64,000 bases of DNA from Kocuria tytonis (lineage in GTDB: Bacteria; Actinomycetota; Actinomycetes; Actinomycetales; Micrococcaceae), in the NCBI RefSeq assembly GCF_003226895.2, contig NZ_PNJG02000002.1, positions 310,001 to 374,000 on the forward strand, read 5' to 3'. Both the position numbers and the translations under genes were made by a program. Of the stretch, positions 34,763 through 43,662 are shown one piece after another. Below the pieces are notes generated by a model. That model was given only the letters and a program-made list of their open reading frames with translations. It had not been told where the DNA came from and did no database searches. Within the stretch, counting starts at the first letter, position 1. Every line of letters starts with the position of its first letter.

Positions 34763-34802
34763 CCGCGGGCCGGTTCCCCGGGAAGGGGGAACCGGCCCGC
34801 GG
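34763..34802. terminator. Hairpin with 17-bp perfect arms
   Basis: CCGCGGGCCGGTTCCCC (34763-34779) pairs fully with 34786-34802 around a 6-nt loop. It lies 27 bases past the stop of the universal stress gene on the - strand. A copy of the 11-mer repeat (34814-34824) sits between the stop and the hairpin. Confidence 0.8.
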
Positions 34803-34828
34803 GACGGTGCCGTGCGGCGTCGTCGGCG

Positions 34829-35719
34829 TCAGCTGCGCCCGGTGGGGACCACCATCACGGGGGACTCCGTGTCCGCGAGCACGGCCTGGGACACCGAGCC
34901 CATCAGCAGACCGCGGAAGCCGCCGTAGCCGCGCGTGCCCATGACCATGAGCTCCGCGGTGCGGGAGGCGTCCACCAGTGCGTCGGCGGGGCGGCCGTCC
35001 AGCACTCGGGTGATGATCTCCAGCTGCGGGAAGTCACCGCGCAGCTCCTGGGCCACGGTCTCCGTGAGCTCCTTGGCCGGAGCCTTCAGCTGCTCCTGGA
35101 CCGCGCGCTCCAGCTCGTAGGAGTTCATGGGCAGGTAGCTGGTGGTGGGGACCACGCTCACCACGGCGAGCCGGAGCCCGTGCTCGGTGGCGTAGCGGGC
35201 GGCCAGCGGGACCGCCGCGTTCCTGGTGCCGAGCTTGTCCACACCCACGACCACGCACCCGGCGAAGCTCTCGCTCTCCGGCCGGGACTCGCGCTCCTGC
35301 GGATTCCAGCCCTCGGGGAGGATCACCACCGGAACGTGCGAGTGGGAGGCCACGGCCGCGGAGACGGAGCCCACCCGGCCCCGCACCCCGTGGTGGCCGC
35401 GCTTGCCCATGACCACCAGGGCGGCGTCCTTGGACTCGAACACGACCACACCGGCGGCGTCACCGCGCTCGATGATCCCCTGTGCCTTCACACCGGCGGT
35501 CCTCGCCTTCTCCACGGCGTGCTTCGCGAGCCGCTCGGACTCCTCCTGCAACGCCTCCGCGAACGCGCCGTAGAAAGACTGGTCCAGACCGGTCTGACGC
35601 CCCGTGGAGAGCACGATCTTCAGCGGGGCCTGCCGTTCCAGCGACTCGGTGATCGCCCAGTCCAGGGCGCGCTCGCTGTGCTCGGAGCCGTCGTACGCCA
35701 CCACGATGTTCTGTGTCAT
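34829..35719 (-). CDS. Universal stress protein, two UspA domains
   Basis: A 296-residue tandem UspA protein. Domain 1 (about 1-143) has VVAYDGSEHSERALDWAI and the ATP-loop GKRGHHGVRGRVGSVSAAV; domain 2 (155-293) has VVVGVDKLGTRNAAVPLAAR and GTRGYGGFRGLLMGSVSQAV. Both carry the ATP-binding G-x2-G-x9-G-S pattern. Such proteins modulate survival in stasis or hypoxia in actinobacteria. ATG 35719, 49 bases downstream of a second gene of the same kind. Confidence 0.93.
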   Translation of the reverse strand: MTQNIVVAYDGSEHSERALDWAITESLERQAPLKIVLSTGRQTGLDQSFYGAFAEALQEESERLAKHAVEKARTAGVKAQGIIERGDAAGVVVFESKDAALVVMGKRGHHGVRGRVGSVSAAVASHSHVPVVILPEGWNPQERESRPESESFAGCVVVGVDKLGTRNAAVPLAARYATEHGLRLAVVSVVPTTSYLPMNSYELERAVQEQLKAPAKELTETVAQELRGDFPQLEIITRVLDGRPADALVDASRTAELMVMGTRGYGGFRGLLMGSVSQAVLADTESPVMVVPTGRS

Positions 35720-35768
35720 GTCTGTGCACCTGTTTCGTCTCGGTTGGGAAGGTGTGCTCGGGGAGCGG

Positions 35769-36764
35769 TCAGCGGCCGCTGGGGACCACCATCACGGGCC
35801 CGGCGGCCCCGGCCAGCACGGCCTGGGACACGGAGCCCAGCAGCAGCCCGGTGAAGCCCCCGATGCCGCGGGAACCCACCACCACGAGGTCCGCGGTCCG
35901 GGTGGCCTGCACGAGCACCCGCCCGGGGCGGCCCAGGAACGCGTGGTCCGCCACCCGCACCTCGGGCGCCCGCTGCGCGATGCTGCGCGCGAGCTCCGAG
36001 AGCTTCTTGAGGGACTCCTCGAAGTAGTAGGTCTGGTTGTACTGGTCCTGGAACCACTCCGGGGTCCCGGACAGCGCACCGTTCACGGACACCAGGCTCA
36101 GCCCGAGGCCGTGAGCGGTGGCGTACTCGATGGCCTGGGCCACCGCGGGGTTCTCGTCCCCGGCGGCGTCCACGCCCACCACCACGGTTCCGGAGAAGTC
36201 CGTCTCGGAGGCGAGGGCCCGGCGCTCGCCGCTGCCCTGACCGTCCGTGAGCTGGACGTCCTGCGCCTGACGGGCCTCGGTGCGGGCCTGCTCCTGGTCC
36301 GCGCCGTCCTGGTGCTCACCGGGCGGGACCACGACCACGGGCACCGGGCTGTGGGCGGCCACGGCGGCGGACACCGAGCCGAGCCGGCCGCGCAGCGCAC
36401 CGCCCCTGCCGCGCTTGCCCATGACCACCAGGCAGGCATCCCTGGCGGCGCGCAGGACGGCGCGGGCGGCGTCGCCCTCCGCGGTGATCGTGTCGAGCTC
36501 CACGTCCGAGGCCGTTTCCCGGGCGTGCTCCACGGCGGCCATGAGGTTGCTCTCGCACTCCTGCGTGACGGCTTCGCGGAAGCGCGCCTCCAGGCCGGGG
36601 TCCCCCACGATGGCCACGGGGTAGGCGCTGACCAGGCGCACGGGAACGTTGCGGGCGCGGGCTTCCGCGAGGGCTCGGTCGAGGGCACGGAGGGCGATCT
36701 CCGAACCGTCGATGCCGACCAGGACGGGAGCGGTGGACGAGGGGTTCAGAACGTCTTTGTTCAT
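35769..36764 (-). CDS. Universal stress protein, two UspA domains
   Basis: A 331-residue paralogue of its neighbour: VLVGIDGSEIALRALDRALA and GKRGRGGALRGRLGSVSAAV in domain 1, VVVGVDAAGDENPAVAQAIE and GSRGIGGFTGLLLGSVSQAV in domain 2. A charged linker of about 35 residues (GEHQDGADQEQARTEARQAQ) separates the domains. ATG 36764. Upstream, TATTCT lies about ten bases before the start, indicating a promoter with little or no leader. Confidence 0.93.
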   Translation of the reverse strand: MNKDVLNPSSTAPVLVGIDGSEIALRALDRALAEARARNVPVRLVSAYPVAIVGDPGLEARFREAVTQECESNLMAAVEHARETASDVELDTITAEGDAARAVLRAARDACLVVMGKRGRGGALRGRLGSVSAAVAAHSPVPVVVVPPGEHQDGADQEQARTEARQAQDVQLTDGQGSGERRALASETDFSGTVVVGVDAAGDENPAVAQAIEYATAHGLGLSLVSVNGALSGTPEWFQDQYNQTYYFEESLKKLSELARSIAQRAPEVRVADHAFLGRPGRVLVQATRTADLVVVGSRGIGGFTGLLLGSVSQAVLAGAAGPVMVVPSGR

Positions 36765-36951
36765 GCCCTAAGAATAGTCCCGCGGACCGGGAACGGCCCG
36801 GTTCACCACACGTGTGACCGCACGTTCCGGGCGCCCGGCGGGCATCCGTCACCCGGCGACACCGCCCGGGTCCGGCACGGTCCCCGAACCGGCTGCGGCA
36901 CGGCGCGGGGCGGTCGGCGCGCGCCCGCGTGCCCCCGGGACCGGCTGGGCA

Positions 36952-38415
36952 TCACGCCATCGCGAACATCCACCGCTGCCCCCGGATGCGCCACCCCAGC
37001 GTGGCGGCGCGTGCCCCCGTGTAGCCCGCGGCGTAGGCGAGCCACAGCCACACGGCTCCGGCCGCTCCGGAGCCGCCCCACTGCGCGACCGCCCACAGCA
37101 GCGGGAGGTACACCACCAGGTTGACCACCCCGGCCACGGCCAGGTAGCGCGCGTCCCCGGCGCCGATCAGCACGCCGTCCAGCACGAAGACGAACGCGGC
37201 AACCGGCTGTCCCACGGCCACCACCAGCAGGGAGATCCCGAACAGCCCCTGGACGTCCTGGGAACCGGTGAAGAGGAAACCCAGCCGCGGTCCCAGCATG
37301 CCCACCAGCAGGCCGGTGACCACCCCGAAGCCCAGTCCCCAGCGCAGCAGCCGCCGCATGAGCAGCCGCACCGCGTCCCGGTCCTCCTGCCGGCTCAGGT
37401 CCCGGGCGCCCAGCTCCTTGCCGAGCAGTGCCTGCGCGGCAATGGCGAGGGCGTCCAGCGCGAAGGCCAGGAAGTTGAAGATGGTCATGGTCAGCTGGTA
37501 CGCCGCGAGGTTCTCCGCGCCCTGCGCGGTGGCCACCACCACGGTGAGCAGGATCGCCACGCGCAGGGACAGGGTGCGCAGCATGAGCCACGAGCCCACG
37601 GTGAGGTGGGTGCGGATGCCGCCCCACGACGTCGCCGGCCCCACGCCCTGCGCGCGGAACCGGCGCCCCAGCAGCAGCAGATAGGTCAGGGCCATGGCCC
37701 ACTGCGTGATGCTGGTGCCGATCGCCGCGCCCGCCACTCCCAGGTGCGCGCCGTAGACGAGCGCCACGTTCAGTCCGGCGTTCACCGCGGCGCCCACACC
37801 CGCCACCACCAGCGGCGTGGTGGTGTCCTGCAGACCGCGCAGCACGCCCACGGCGGCGAGCACCACCAGCATGGCCACGAGTCCGGGCAGGGACCACAGC
37901 GCGTACGACGTCGCGTGGTCCAGGACCTCGCCGTGGGCGCCCATCGCACGCAGCAGGGGGCGCATCACGACCGCCCCCACCGCGGCGAGGACCACGCCCA
38001 GGCCCGCGGCGGTCCAGAGCCCGTCCCGGCCCACGCGCAGGGCCTCCGCGAGCCGCCCGGCGCCGAGGTGACGGGCCACCGCCGGGGTGGTGCTGTAGGC
38101 CAGGAAGACCATGAGTCCCACCACGGTCTGCACCACGGTGGAGGCGATCCCCACCCCCGCGAGCTGCGCGGTGCCCAGGTGCCCGATGATCGCGGAGTCC
38201 GCGAGCAGGAACAGCGGCTCCGCGATCAGCGCCCCGAACGCGGGGACGGCGAGCACCAGGATCTGCCGGTTCAGGCTCGGGCCCCGTGATGGGGGCGGAC
38301 CGGCGGGGACCGCCGGGCCGTCATCACCGCGGGGGGCGGCTGAGGCATGGGCACCCGATGGGTCGTGGCCGGCGGCGTCGGCCGGATCGGAGCGGTTCGC
38401 GTGGGAGGGGGACAC
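36952..38415 (-). CDS. MATE-family efflux transporter (DinF-like)
   Basis: A 487-residue transporter with 12 membrane segments. It begins LNRQILVLAVPAFGALIAEP followed by LFLLADSAIIGHLGTAQLAG, the standard first helices of the DinF branch of MATE proteins, and has QDTTTPLVVAGVGAAVNAGL in the second half of the first bundle. Substrate unknown; these use Na+ or H+ gradients to export drugs or metabolites. GTG 38415 (after GGAG) avoids overlap with the next gene; the first 45 residues are polar and low complexity. Confidence 0.9.
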   Translation of the reverse strand: MSPSHANRSDPADAAGHDPSGAHASAAPRGDDGPAVPAGPPPSRGPSLNRQILVLAVPAFGALIAEPLFLLADSAIIGHLGTAQLAGVGIASTVVQTVVGLMVFLAYSTTPAVARHLGAGRLAEALRVGRDGLWTAAGLGVVLAAVGAVVMRPLLRAMGAHGEVLDHATSYALWSLPGLVAMLVVLAAVGVLRGLQDTTTPLVVAGVGAAVNAGLNVALVYGAHLGVAGAAIGTSITQWAMALTYLLLLGRRFRAQGVGPATSWGGIRTHLTVGSWLMLRTLSLRVAILLTVVVATAQGAENLAAYQLTMTIFNFLAFALDALAIAAQALLGKELGARDLSRQEDRDAVRLLMRRLLRWGLGFGVVTGLLVGMLGPRLGFLFTGSQDVQGLFGISLLVVAVGQPVAAFVFVLDGVLIGAGDARYLAVAGVVNLVVYLPLLWAVAQWGGSGAAGAVWLWLAYAAGYTGARAATLGWRIRGQRWMFAMA

Positions 38416-38488
38416 GGCTCCAGGGTAGGGGCTGCCATCGGGATGTACGCGTCCGCGGGGCGAGCGGGCGGCGTCGTCCGGGGACGGT

Positions 38489-39772
38489 TCAGGGCTGCGG
38501 GTCGCGGGCGTCGTAGCGCAGGAAGCCCGGGAAGGCGCGCACGAGGACCAGCGTGAGCACCAGGCAGAGGGCCGCCCCGCCCAGGGCCGCCCACCCGGGG
38601 CCGAGCAGCTGGCCACCGGTGCCCAGGACGGCGTCGCCCAGGCGGGGTCCGCCGGCGACCACCACGATGAAGATGCCCTGCAGCCGGCTGCGCAGTGCGT
38701 CCGGGGTGGCGGCCTGCAGGATGGTGGTGCGGAAGAGCATCGAGACCGAGTCCATGACCCCGGCCGCCACGAGCACGGCGCAGGACACCGTCAGCGGCCA
38801 CGCGGTACTGGCGGCCCAGCCGTGGGAGGCGAGCAGCACCACCACGCCGAACGCCATGATGCACACGGCCCACCCCGCCACCGCGGCGGCGCAGGCCCGG
38901 CCGTGGTGATTGATGCGTATGAATGTTCCTGAGAAGATCCCCGCGAGCACGGAACCGGCGGCCAGCGCCGCCGTGAGCAACCCCACCGTGAGCTGGTCGC
39001 CGCCCAGGACCACGGCGCCCAGCACGGGGAACAGCACGCGCGGCATCGCGAAGACCATGGCGGCGAGGTCCAGCAGGAAGGTCATGCGCAGGTTGGGGCG
39101 GGTGGCCAGGAAGCGGAAGCCCTCGACCACGGAGCGCAGACCCGCCCTGCTGGTGGTGCCGCCCTCCCCCGGTTGCGGAGGCAGGGGCGGCAGCTTGTAC
39201 ATGGCCCACAGGCTCACGGCGAAGCTCAGCGCATCCAGCGTGTAGGCCCACCGGAAGCCCAGACCCGCCACGGTGAACGCGCCGAGCAGCGGACCCACCA
39301 TCAGGCACGAGCCCATGGTGAGCTGGAACAGCGCGTTGGCCGCGGGCAGTTGACGGGTGGGCACCACCCGAGGGACGATCGCCCCGCGCACGGGCTGGTT
39401 GAGCCCCTGCGCGAACGAGTGCAGGGCCACGATGGCGTACAGCACGCCGATGCTGCGAATGTCCAGCCACGCGTGCGCCGCGAGCGCCACGGTCATGGCG
39501 AACAGCCCCACGGTGGTCCACAGCCCGGCCAGTCGGCGGTCGTGGGCGTCCCCGATGGACCCGCCGTAGAGCCCCGCGACGATCAGTGGCACGAGCGCGA
39601 AGACCCCCACCAGACCCACCGCGAACGTGGAGTGCGTGAGCTCGAAGACCTCCAGGCTGATGGCGATCACCGTGAACTGGCTGCCCAGCATGGACAGGGT
39701 GGAACCCAACCACAGCCGCCGGAAGGCGGGGATCTCGCGCGCGGGGGCGATGTCGAGGAGGAAACGGGCCAC
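38489..39772 (-). CDS. MFS transporter (MFS_3/enterobactin-exporter-like)
   Basis: A 427-residue, 12-helix transporter. FRRLWLGSTLSMLGSQFTVI and GGSIGDAHDRRLAGLW (loop 2-3 motif) with QGLNQPVRGAIVPRVVPTRQ match the MFS_3 family of exporters. Start GTG 39772. Substrate unknown. It is 73 bases upstream of the MATE gene on the same strand, with a repeat copy (38468-38478) in the gap; two exporters in a row may form one unit. Confidence 0.88.
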   Translation of the reverse strand: MARFLLDIAPAREIPAFRRLWLGSTLSMLGSQFTVIAISLEVFELTHSTFAVGLVGVFALVPLIVAGLYGGSIGDAHDRRLAGLWTTVGLFAMTVALAAHAWLDIRSIGVLYAIVALHSFAQGLNQPVRGAIVPRVVPTRQLPAANALFQLTMGSCLMVGPLLGAFTVAGLGFRWAYTLDALSFAVSLWAMYKLPPLPPQPGEGGTTSRAGLRSVVEGFRFLATRPNLRMTFLLDLAAMVFAMPRVLFPVLGAVVLGGDQLTVGLLTAALAAGSVLAGIFSGTFIRINHHGRACAAAVAGWAVCIMAFGVVVLLASHGWAASTAWPLTVSCAVLVAAGVMDSVSMLFRTTILQAATPDALRSRLQGIFIVVVAGGPRLGDAVLGTGGQLLGPGWAALGGAALCLVLTLVLVRAFPGFLRYDARDPQP

Positions 39773-39879
39773 GGGTTGATCCTAGGGTGCGCGGTGGGGA
39801 CGAGAACCCCGGCAACCGACGGCCACTTCCGGGGCCCGTCCGCCCCGGGCACGAACCACCGGCAACGGGGCGGGGGCGG

Positions 39880-40437
39880 TCACTCCCGGGAGACCCGCTG
39901 CACCAGGGAGTCCACCAGGTCCTCCATCCAGGGCCACCGGCCGCGGCCGTCGTCCGTGGCCAGGTGCCCTCCCCGTGACACCACGGTGTGCCGGTCCACG
40001 GCCCAGTCGCCCGCCAGCTCCTCGGCCCGGGAGGGACTGAGGAACGGGTCGTCGTCACTGGTGACCAGGTGGGTGGGGTAGGGAAGGGGGCCGTGGGGCA
40101 GGGGGCGCTGCTCGGCGATCTCCGGGCGGCGGTCCGGGCGGTCCACGTCCGCGGGGGTGACCAGGACGAAGGCGGCCACCCGCTCGTCCCGCGGGTGCTC
40201 GTGCGCCCACTGCGCCAGGGCCACGGAGCCGCAGCTGTGGCCCACCATGATGATGCGCTCGTCCGCGGGAATCGTGTCCAGGGCCCGCTGGACCCCCGCG
40301 ATCCACTCCTGCCGGTCCACGTGCTCCCAGGACCGCTGCTGGACCCTGACCACGTCCGGCCGGGACGCCTCCAGGACGGACTGCCAGTGCCCCGGCTCGG
40401 ATCCCGTGTATCCCGGGGACATCACGATGGTGGTCAT
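39880..40437 (-). CDS. Small alpha/beta hydrolase (RBBP9/YdeN family)
   Basis: A 185-residue serine hydrolase-like protein: IVMSPGYTGSEPGHWQSVLE, nucleophile elbow GHSCGSVALAQW, then VTPADVDRPDRRP, SDDDPFLSPSRAEELAGDW and a C-terminal GGHLATDDGRGRWPWMEDLV carrying the catalytic His. The elbow is GHSCG. Start ATG 40437 after GGGAGAG. Substrate unknown. Confidence 0.88.
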   Translation of the reverse strand: MTTIVMSPGYTGSEPGHWQSVLEASRPDVVRVQQRSWEHVDRQEWIAGVQRALDTIPADERIIMVGHSCGSVALAQWAHEHPRDERVAAFVLVTPADVDRPDRRPEIAEQRPLPHGPLPYPTHLVTSDDDPFLSPSRAEELAGDWAVDRHTVVSRGGHLATDDGRGRWPWMEDLVDSLVQRVSRE

Positions 40438-40663
40438 GGGGCTGCTCTCCCATCGGGTCGGGACCGGCGGCGCCCGGTGCCGGTGGGCCGCGCCGTGGAC
40501 AGTCAGACTACGCCGCCCCGGGCCAGCAGCCACCGGGACCCCCGCGTGCGTTCCCGCCCGCTCGGGTGCACCGCGGGAACATCCCGGTAGCGGATCCCCA
40601 CCGCGTCCCCTCCACCGCCTACCCTGAGACCACCCCCACTTCCCCGGGATCCCAGGAGCAGCC

Positions 40664-41911
40664 ATGCGCACACGCGAACAACGCCGGGCCGCGCGGTCCG
40701 CCCGCGGCTGGCCGCGGTTGCGCGTGCACGCCGTGCGCAACGGCGCAGGTGCATTGCTGGCGGGCGCGGCTCTGCTGTGGTTCACGCACGGACCCCTGCA
40801 GTTCCGCAACTTCCCGGCCGGCGACGTCGCATGGTTCTGGCGCGCGGTCACCCTGGTGATCGCGGTGCTGGTGCCCTTCGTGCTGATCACCATGGGGGCG
40901 TACCTCCTCTTCGCCGGGTTCGGCGCCACCCACCGCACCGCACTGGCCGCCGGACGGGCCCGCACCGTTCTCCTCGACCCCGAGCTGCCGGACGAACCCC
41001 CCGTGACCGTCCAGAAGATCTCCGAGCACACGCCGCCGGGGGTGAGGATCCGCGCCCACACGCTGCACGGACGCCGCCACGACAGCCGCTACACCCGTGA
41101 CCTGCTGGGCCTGCTGCCCGTGCAGTCCGCGGTGGCCCTGGCCCCGCCGGCCGTGGGCATCCTGGCGCTGCTCGTGGCCACGGTGTACTACTCCACCGGG
41201 TACGCCGAACCCGCCATGGTCCTGCTGCTGGGCGTCGGCTACCTCGCGTGGAAGCTGTTCCGCGGCTGGCGCAGCCACCGGGCGTTCACCACCACCTGGT
41301 GGGAAGCCCCCGCGGAGACCGTGGTGGACACCGGTCCCGTCCCCCGGGTCACCCCGCTGTGGAAGGACCGCTTCGAACGCGATGCCGAGCCCCGGGTCTC
41401 CCACATCACGGACGACGACGCCGCGGCGCCGGTCCCGCGCGGACGGGAGCGGGCGGCGTCGTCGTACCGGGCGGACTGGGACGAGCCGGAGGACCACTAC
41501 GAGACCACGGACGAGCTGCCCGTGATCGAGCAGATCCGCGACCGCTACGCGGACCCGCGCGGGCAGAGCAGGGCCCAGCGTCGGCTGGCCGAACGGGCGG
41601 AGCGCGAGGCCGTCCGCCGCCGCCTGCCGCGCGTGGTGGCCGCAGAACGCGTGGACACGGACGCCACCGCGCCGATCTCCCTGGTGGAGGCCGCCGAGCA
41701 GCGGGACGCCTTCGACGCCGACCCGCAGGCCGAGGCCGCGGAGCAGCACCAGCAGCGGCTCAACCAGAAGCGCTACGAGGACCATCTGCAGCGCCACCGC
41801 GACAAGCGCGCGGACCGGCTGCGCAACGCCGAGGCCCGTGAACCGGAGGAAGCCCCCTCCCTGCTGGGGTATGCGATGGACCGGTTGCGGCGCCGCGGGG
41901 ACGGTTCGTAG
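40664..41911 (+). CDS. Four-helix membrane protein with long charged tail, function unknown
   Basis: A 415-residue protein at ATG 40664 behind AGGAG. Two membrane segments lie near residues 25-42 and 58-88, two more near 150-195 (SAVALAPPAVGILALLVATV, PAMVLLLGVGYLAWKLF). The rest, from 200, is a hydrophilic tail rich in Arg, Glu and Ala with coiled-coil character (QHQQRLNQKRYEDHLQRHRD). The tail holds a perfect inverted pair of the 11-mer repeat (41412-41465), encoding DDDAA and RAASS. I recognise no family. Confidence 0.7.
   Translation: MRTREQRRAARSARGWPRLRVHAVRNGAGALLAGAALLWFTHGPLQFRNFPAGDVAWFWRAVTLVIAVLVPFVLITMGAYLLFAGFGATHRTALAAGRARTVLLDPELPDEPPVTVQKISEHTPPGVRIRAHTLHGRRHDSRYTRDLLGLLPVQSAVALAPPAVGILALLVATVYYSTGYAEPAMVLLLGVGYLAWKLFRGWRSHRAFTTTWWEAPAETVVDTGPVPRVTPLWKDRFERDAEPRVSHITDDDAAAPVPRGRERAASSYRADWDEPEDHYETTDELPVIEQIRDRYADPRGQSRAQRRLAERAEREAVRRRLPRVVAAERVDTDATAPISLVEAAEQRDAFDADPQAEAAEQHQQRLNQKRYEDHLQRHRDKRADRLRNAEAREPEEAPSLLGYAMDRLRRRGDGS
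41412..41465. repeat. Inverted pair of the GCGGCGTCGTC repeat inside a gene
   Basis: ACGACGACGCCGC (41412-41424) is perfectly complementary to GCGGCGTCGTCGT (41453-41465) with a 28-nt loop, wholly within the coding sequence of the membrane protein and within its unconstrained tail. Confidence 0.8.
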
Positions 41912-42090
41912 CCCGCTCACCGGCCGCGCCGGAGACTCGGCCGCGACGCTGCCGAGAACGGAGAACCCGTGCACCACCGGTGGAGGAGCACCCTCACGTT
42001 CGTGCTGGACGGGCCCGCGGGGGCGGCGTTCGTGCCGGTGGCCCTGGACTGGTCTGACGCCCTCGATCGGCACGCGGGCGGCGGGCGGGC

Positions 42091-43515
42091 TCACACGCTC
42101 TCGGTGGGGGCCACCCGCTTGCCCTCACGCTCCGCGGCCTGCAGCGTGCGGATCCGCCGCTCCTCGCCGAATGCGACGACGGCCAGAAGGGTGATGCCGC
42201 AGGCCAGGGCCAGGTAGAAGACCGTGAACACGGCGGGCCACCCGTGGAGGGTCATCCCGAACAGGTTCAGCCCCGAGCTCTCCGGGTCCGCGATGGCCGC
42301 CAGACCCACCTTGGCCATGGAGTCGCCGAAGAGGTAGGCGAAGGTGCCGGTCATGCCGTTGGCCACGGAGATCGCCCGCTTGGGGACAAAGCCCACCAGG
42401 GACACACCGATCAGCAGCTGCGGGCCGAAGATCAGCGCGCCCAGCAGGAAGAGTGCGATGTTGACCATGGGCACGCTCGTGGCGTTCTTGTACATTCCCA
42501 CCGCAAAGATGATGAGCACCATGCAGCCCAGGGCCACCACCGCGCGGCGCCCCTTGAGCAGGTCGGAAATGTAGCCCCACAGCAGGCTGGCGATCAGCGC
42601 GCCGATCTCGAAGTAGAAGATGGTGTTGACGGCGTCCCCGGCGTCGAAGTGCAGCTGCTCGGTCACGTAGAGCGGGGCCCAGTTGTCGATGCCGATCCGC
42701 ACGATGTAGACGAACACATTGGCCACGCACAGGATCCAGATCCACGGGTTGCGCAGGATGTAGGAGCGGAAGATCTCCCACTGGGTCATGGACTCGGCCT
42801 TCGTGTTCTCCTCCTCGATGGCCTCCCCGAAGATCTCCTCGCTGCGGTTCCAGCCGAGCTCCTCGGGGTCGTCCTTGCCGATGAACAGGCCGATGAGCCC
42901 GATGGCCAGACCGATCACGGCCGGGAAGAGGAACATGCCCACCACGTTCCCGCCGAAGAACGTGTTGGCGCCCCACAGGGCCACCCCGCCCGCCAGCGCG
43001 CCGCCGATGTTGTGGGACGCGTTCCAGAACCCGAGGTAGCGGCCCCGCTTGGCGCGCGGCGCCCACCGGGAGATCGTGGAATAGGAGGCCGGGCCGCCCA
43101 CCGACTGGAACACGCCGTTGAGCCCCCACAGGACGATGAACACGCCGATCACGGAGCCGAAGGCGCTCAGGAAGATTCCCATGAGCAGCACGGAGAGGGA
43201 TGCGCACACCATCAGGAAGCTGATGATGCGCTTCGTGTTCTTCCCGTCGATGAAGTACCCCAGAAGGGTCTTGCCCAGGCCGTACGTGATGCTGAACGCC
43301 AGGCCGATGTAGCCCAGTTCAAGGGTGCTCAGACCCATCTGCTCCTTGAGCATGGGCTGCGCGGCCTTGAAGTTGTTCCGGATGAGGTACATGGCCATGT
43401 ACGTCAAGAACACAACAAAGAACGCCTTGAGGAACTGTTTCAGCCAGAGTTTCCGCTGCACGCTCAGCGGAATACCCACATTGGGCTTCCTGTCGAGTGC
43501 GAAGAAATTGGCCAT
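42091..43515 (-). CDS. UhpT/GlpT-type sugar-phosphate:phosphate antiporter (MFS)
   Basis: A 474-residue organophosphate antiporter starting at ATG 43515 behind GGGGGATGTGAG. The first helices read LKQFLKAFFVVFLTYMAMYL followed by IRNNFKAAQPMLKEQMGL, with YGLGKTLLGYFIDGKN and RWAPRAKRGRYLGFWNASHN, all typical of UhpT. It would import hexose phosphates (and fosfomycin) in exchange for phosphate. By eye its GC content and codon choice, especially in the first 70 codons (ACA, AAG, TTG), are less extreme than the neighbours', a hint of transfer. A TATATT -10-like box lies upstream. Confidence 0.88.
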   Translation of the reverse strand: MANFFALDRKPNVGIPLSVQRKLWLKQFLKAFFVVFLTYMAMYLIRNNFKAAQPMLKEQMGLSTLELGYIGLAFSITYGLGKTLLGYFIDGKNTKRIISFLMVCASLSVLLMGIFLSAFGSVIGVFIVLWGLNGVFQSVGGPASYSTISRWAPRAKRGRYLGFWNASHNIGGALAGGVALWGANTFFGGNVVGMFLFPAVIGLAIGLIGLFIGKDDPEELGWNRSEEIFGEAIEEENTKAESMTQWEIFRSYILRNPWIWILCVANVFVYIVRIGIDNWAPLYVTEQLHFDAGDAVNTIFYFEIGALIASLLWGYISDLLKGRRAVVALGCMVLIIFAVGMYKNATSVPMVNIALFLLGALIFGPQLLIGVSLVGFVPKRAISVANGMTGTFAYLFGDSMAKVGLAAIADPESSGLNLFGMTLHGWPAVFTVFYLALACGITLLAVVAFGEERRIRTLQAAEREGKRVAPTESV

Positions 43516-43662
43516 GGCGTTCTCACATCCCCCTTGATGCGCAGTTGCTGCGATGACTCGGAATATACTCCGCAATCTCCCAGGAAAGGGCCAATGGGCT
43601 CAGGCCACGCCGGGGTATGGCGCGGCGGAGGGCGGGTATGAGCGGGGGTACACCCCGCCAGG

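Noticed and set aside
41969-42217. An 82-codon frame on + with a good ribosome site
   Set aside because: No recognisable protein; half of it is antisense to the antiporter gene. Mentioned as a possible gene remnant only.
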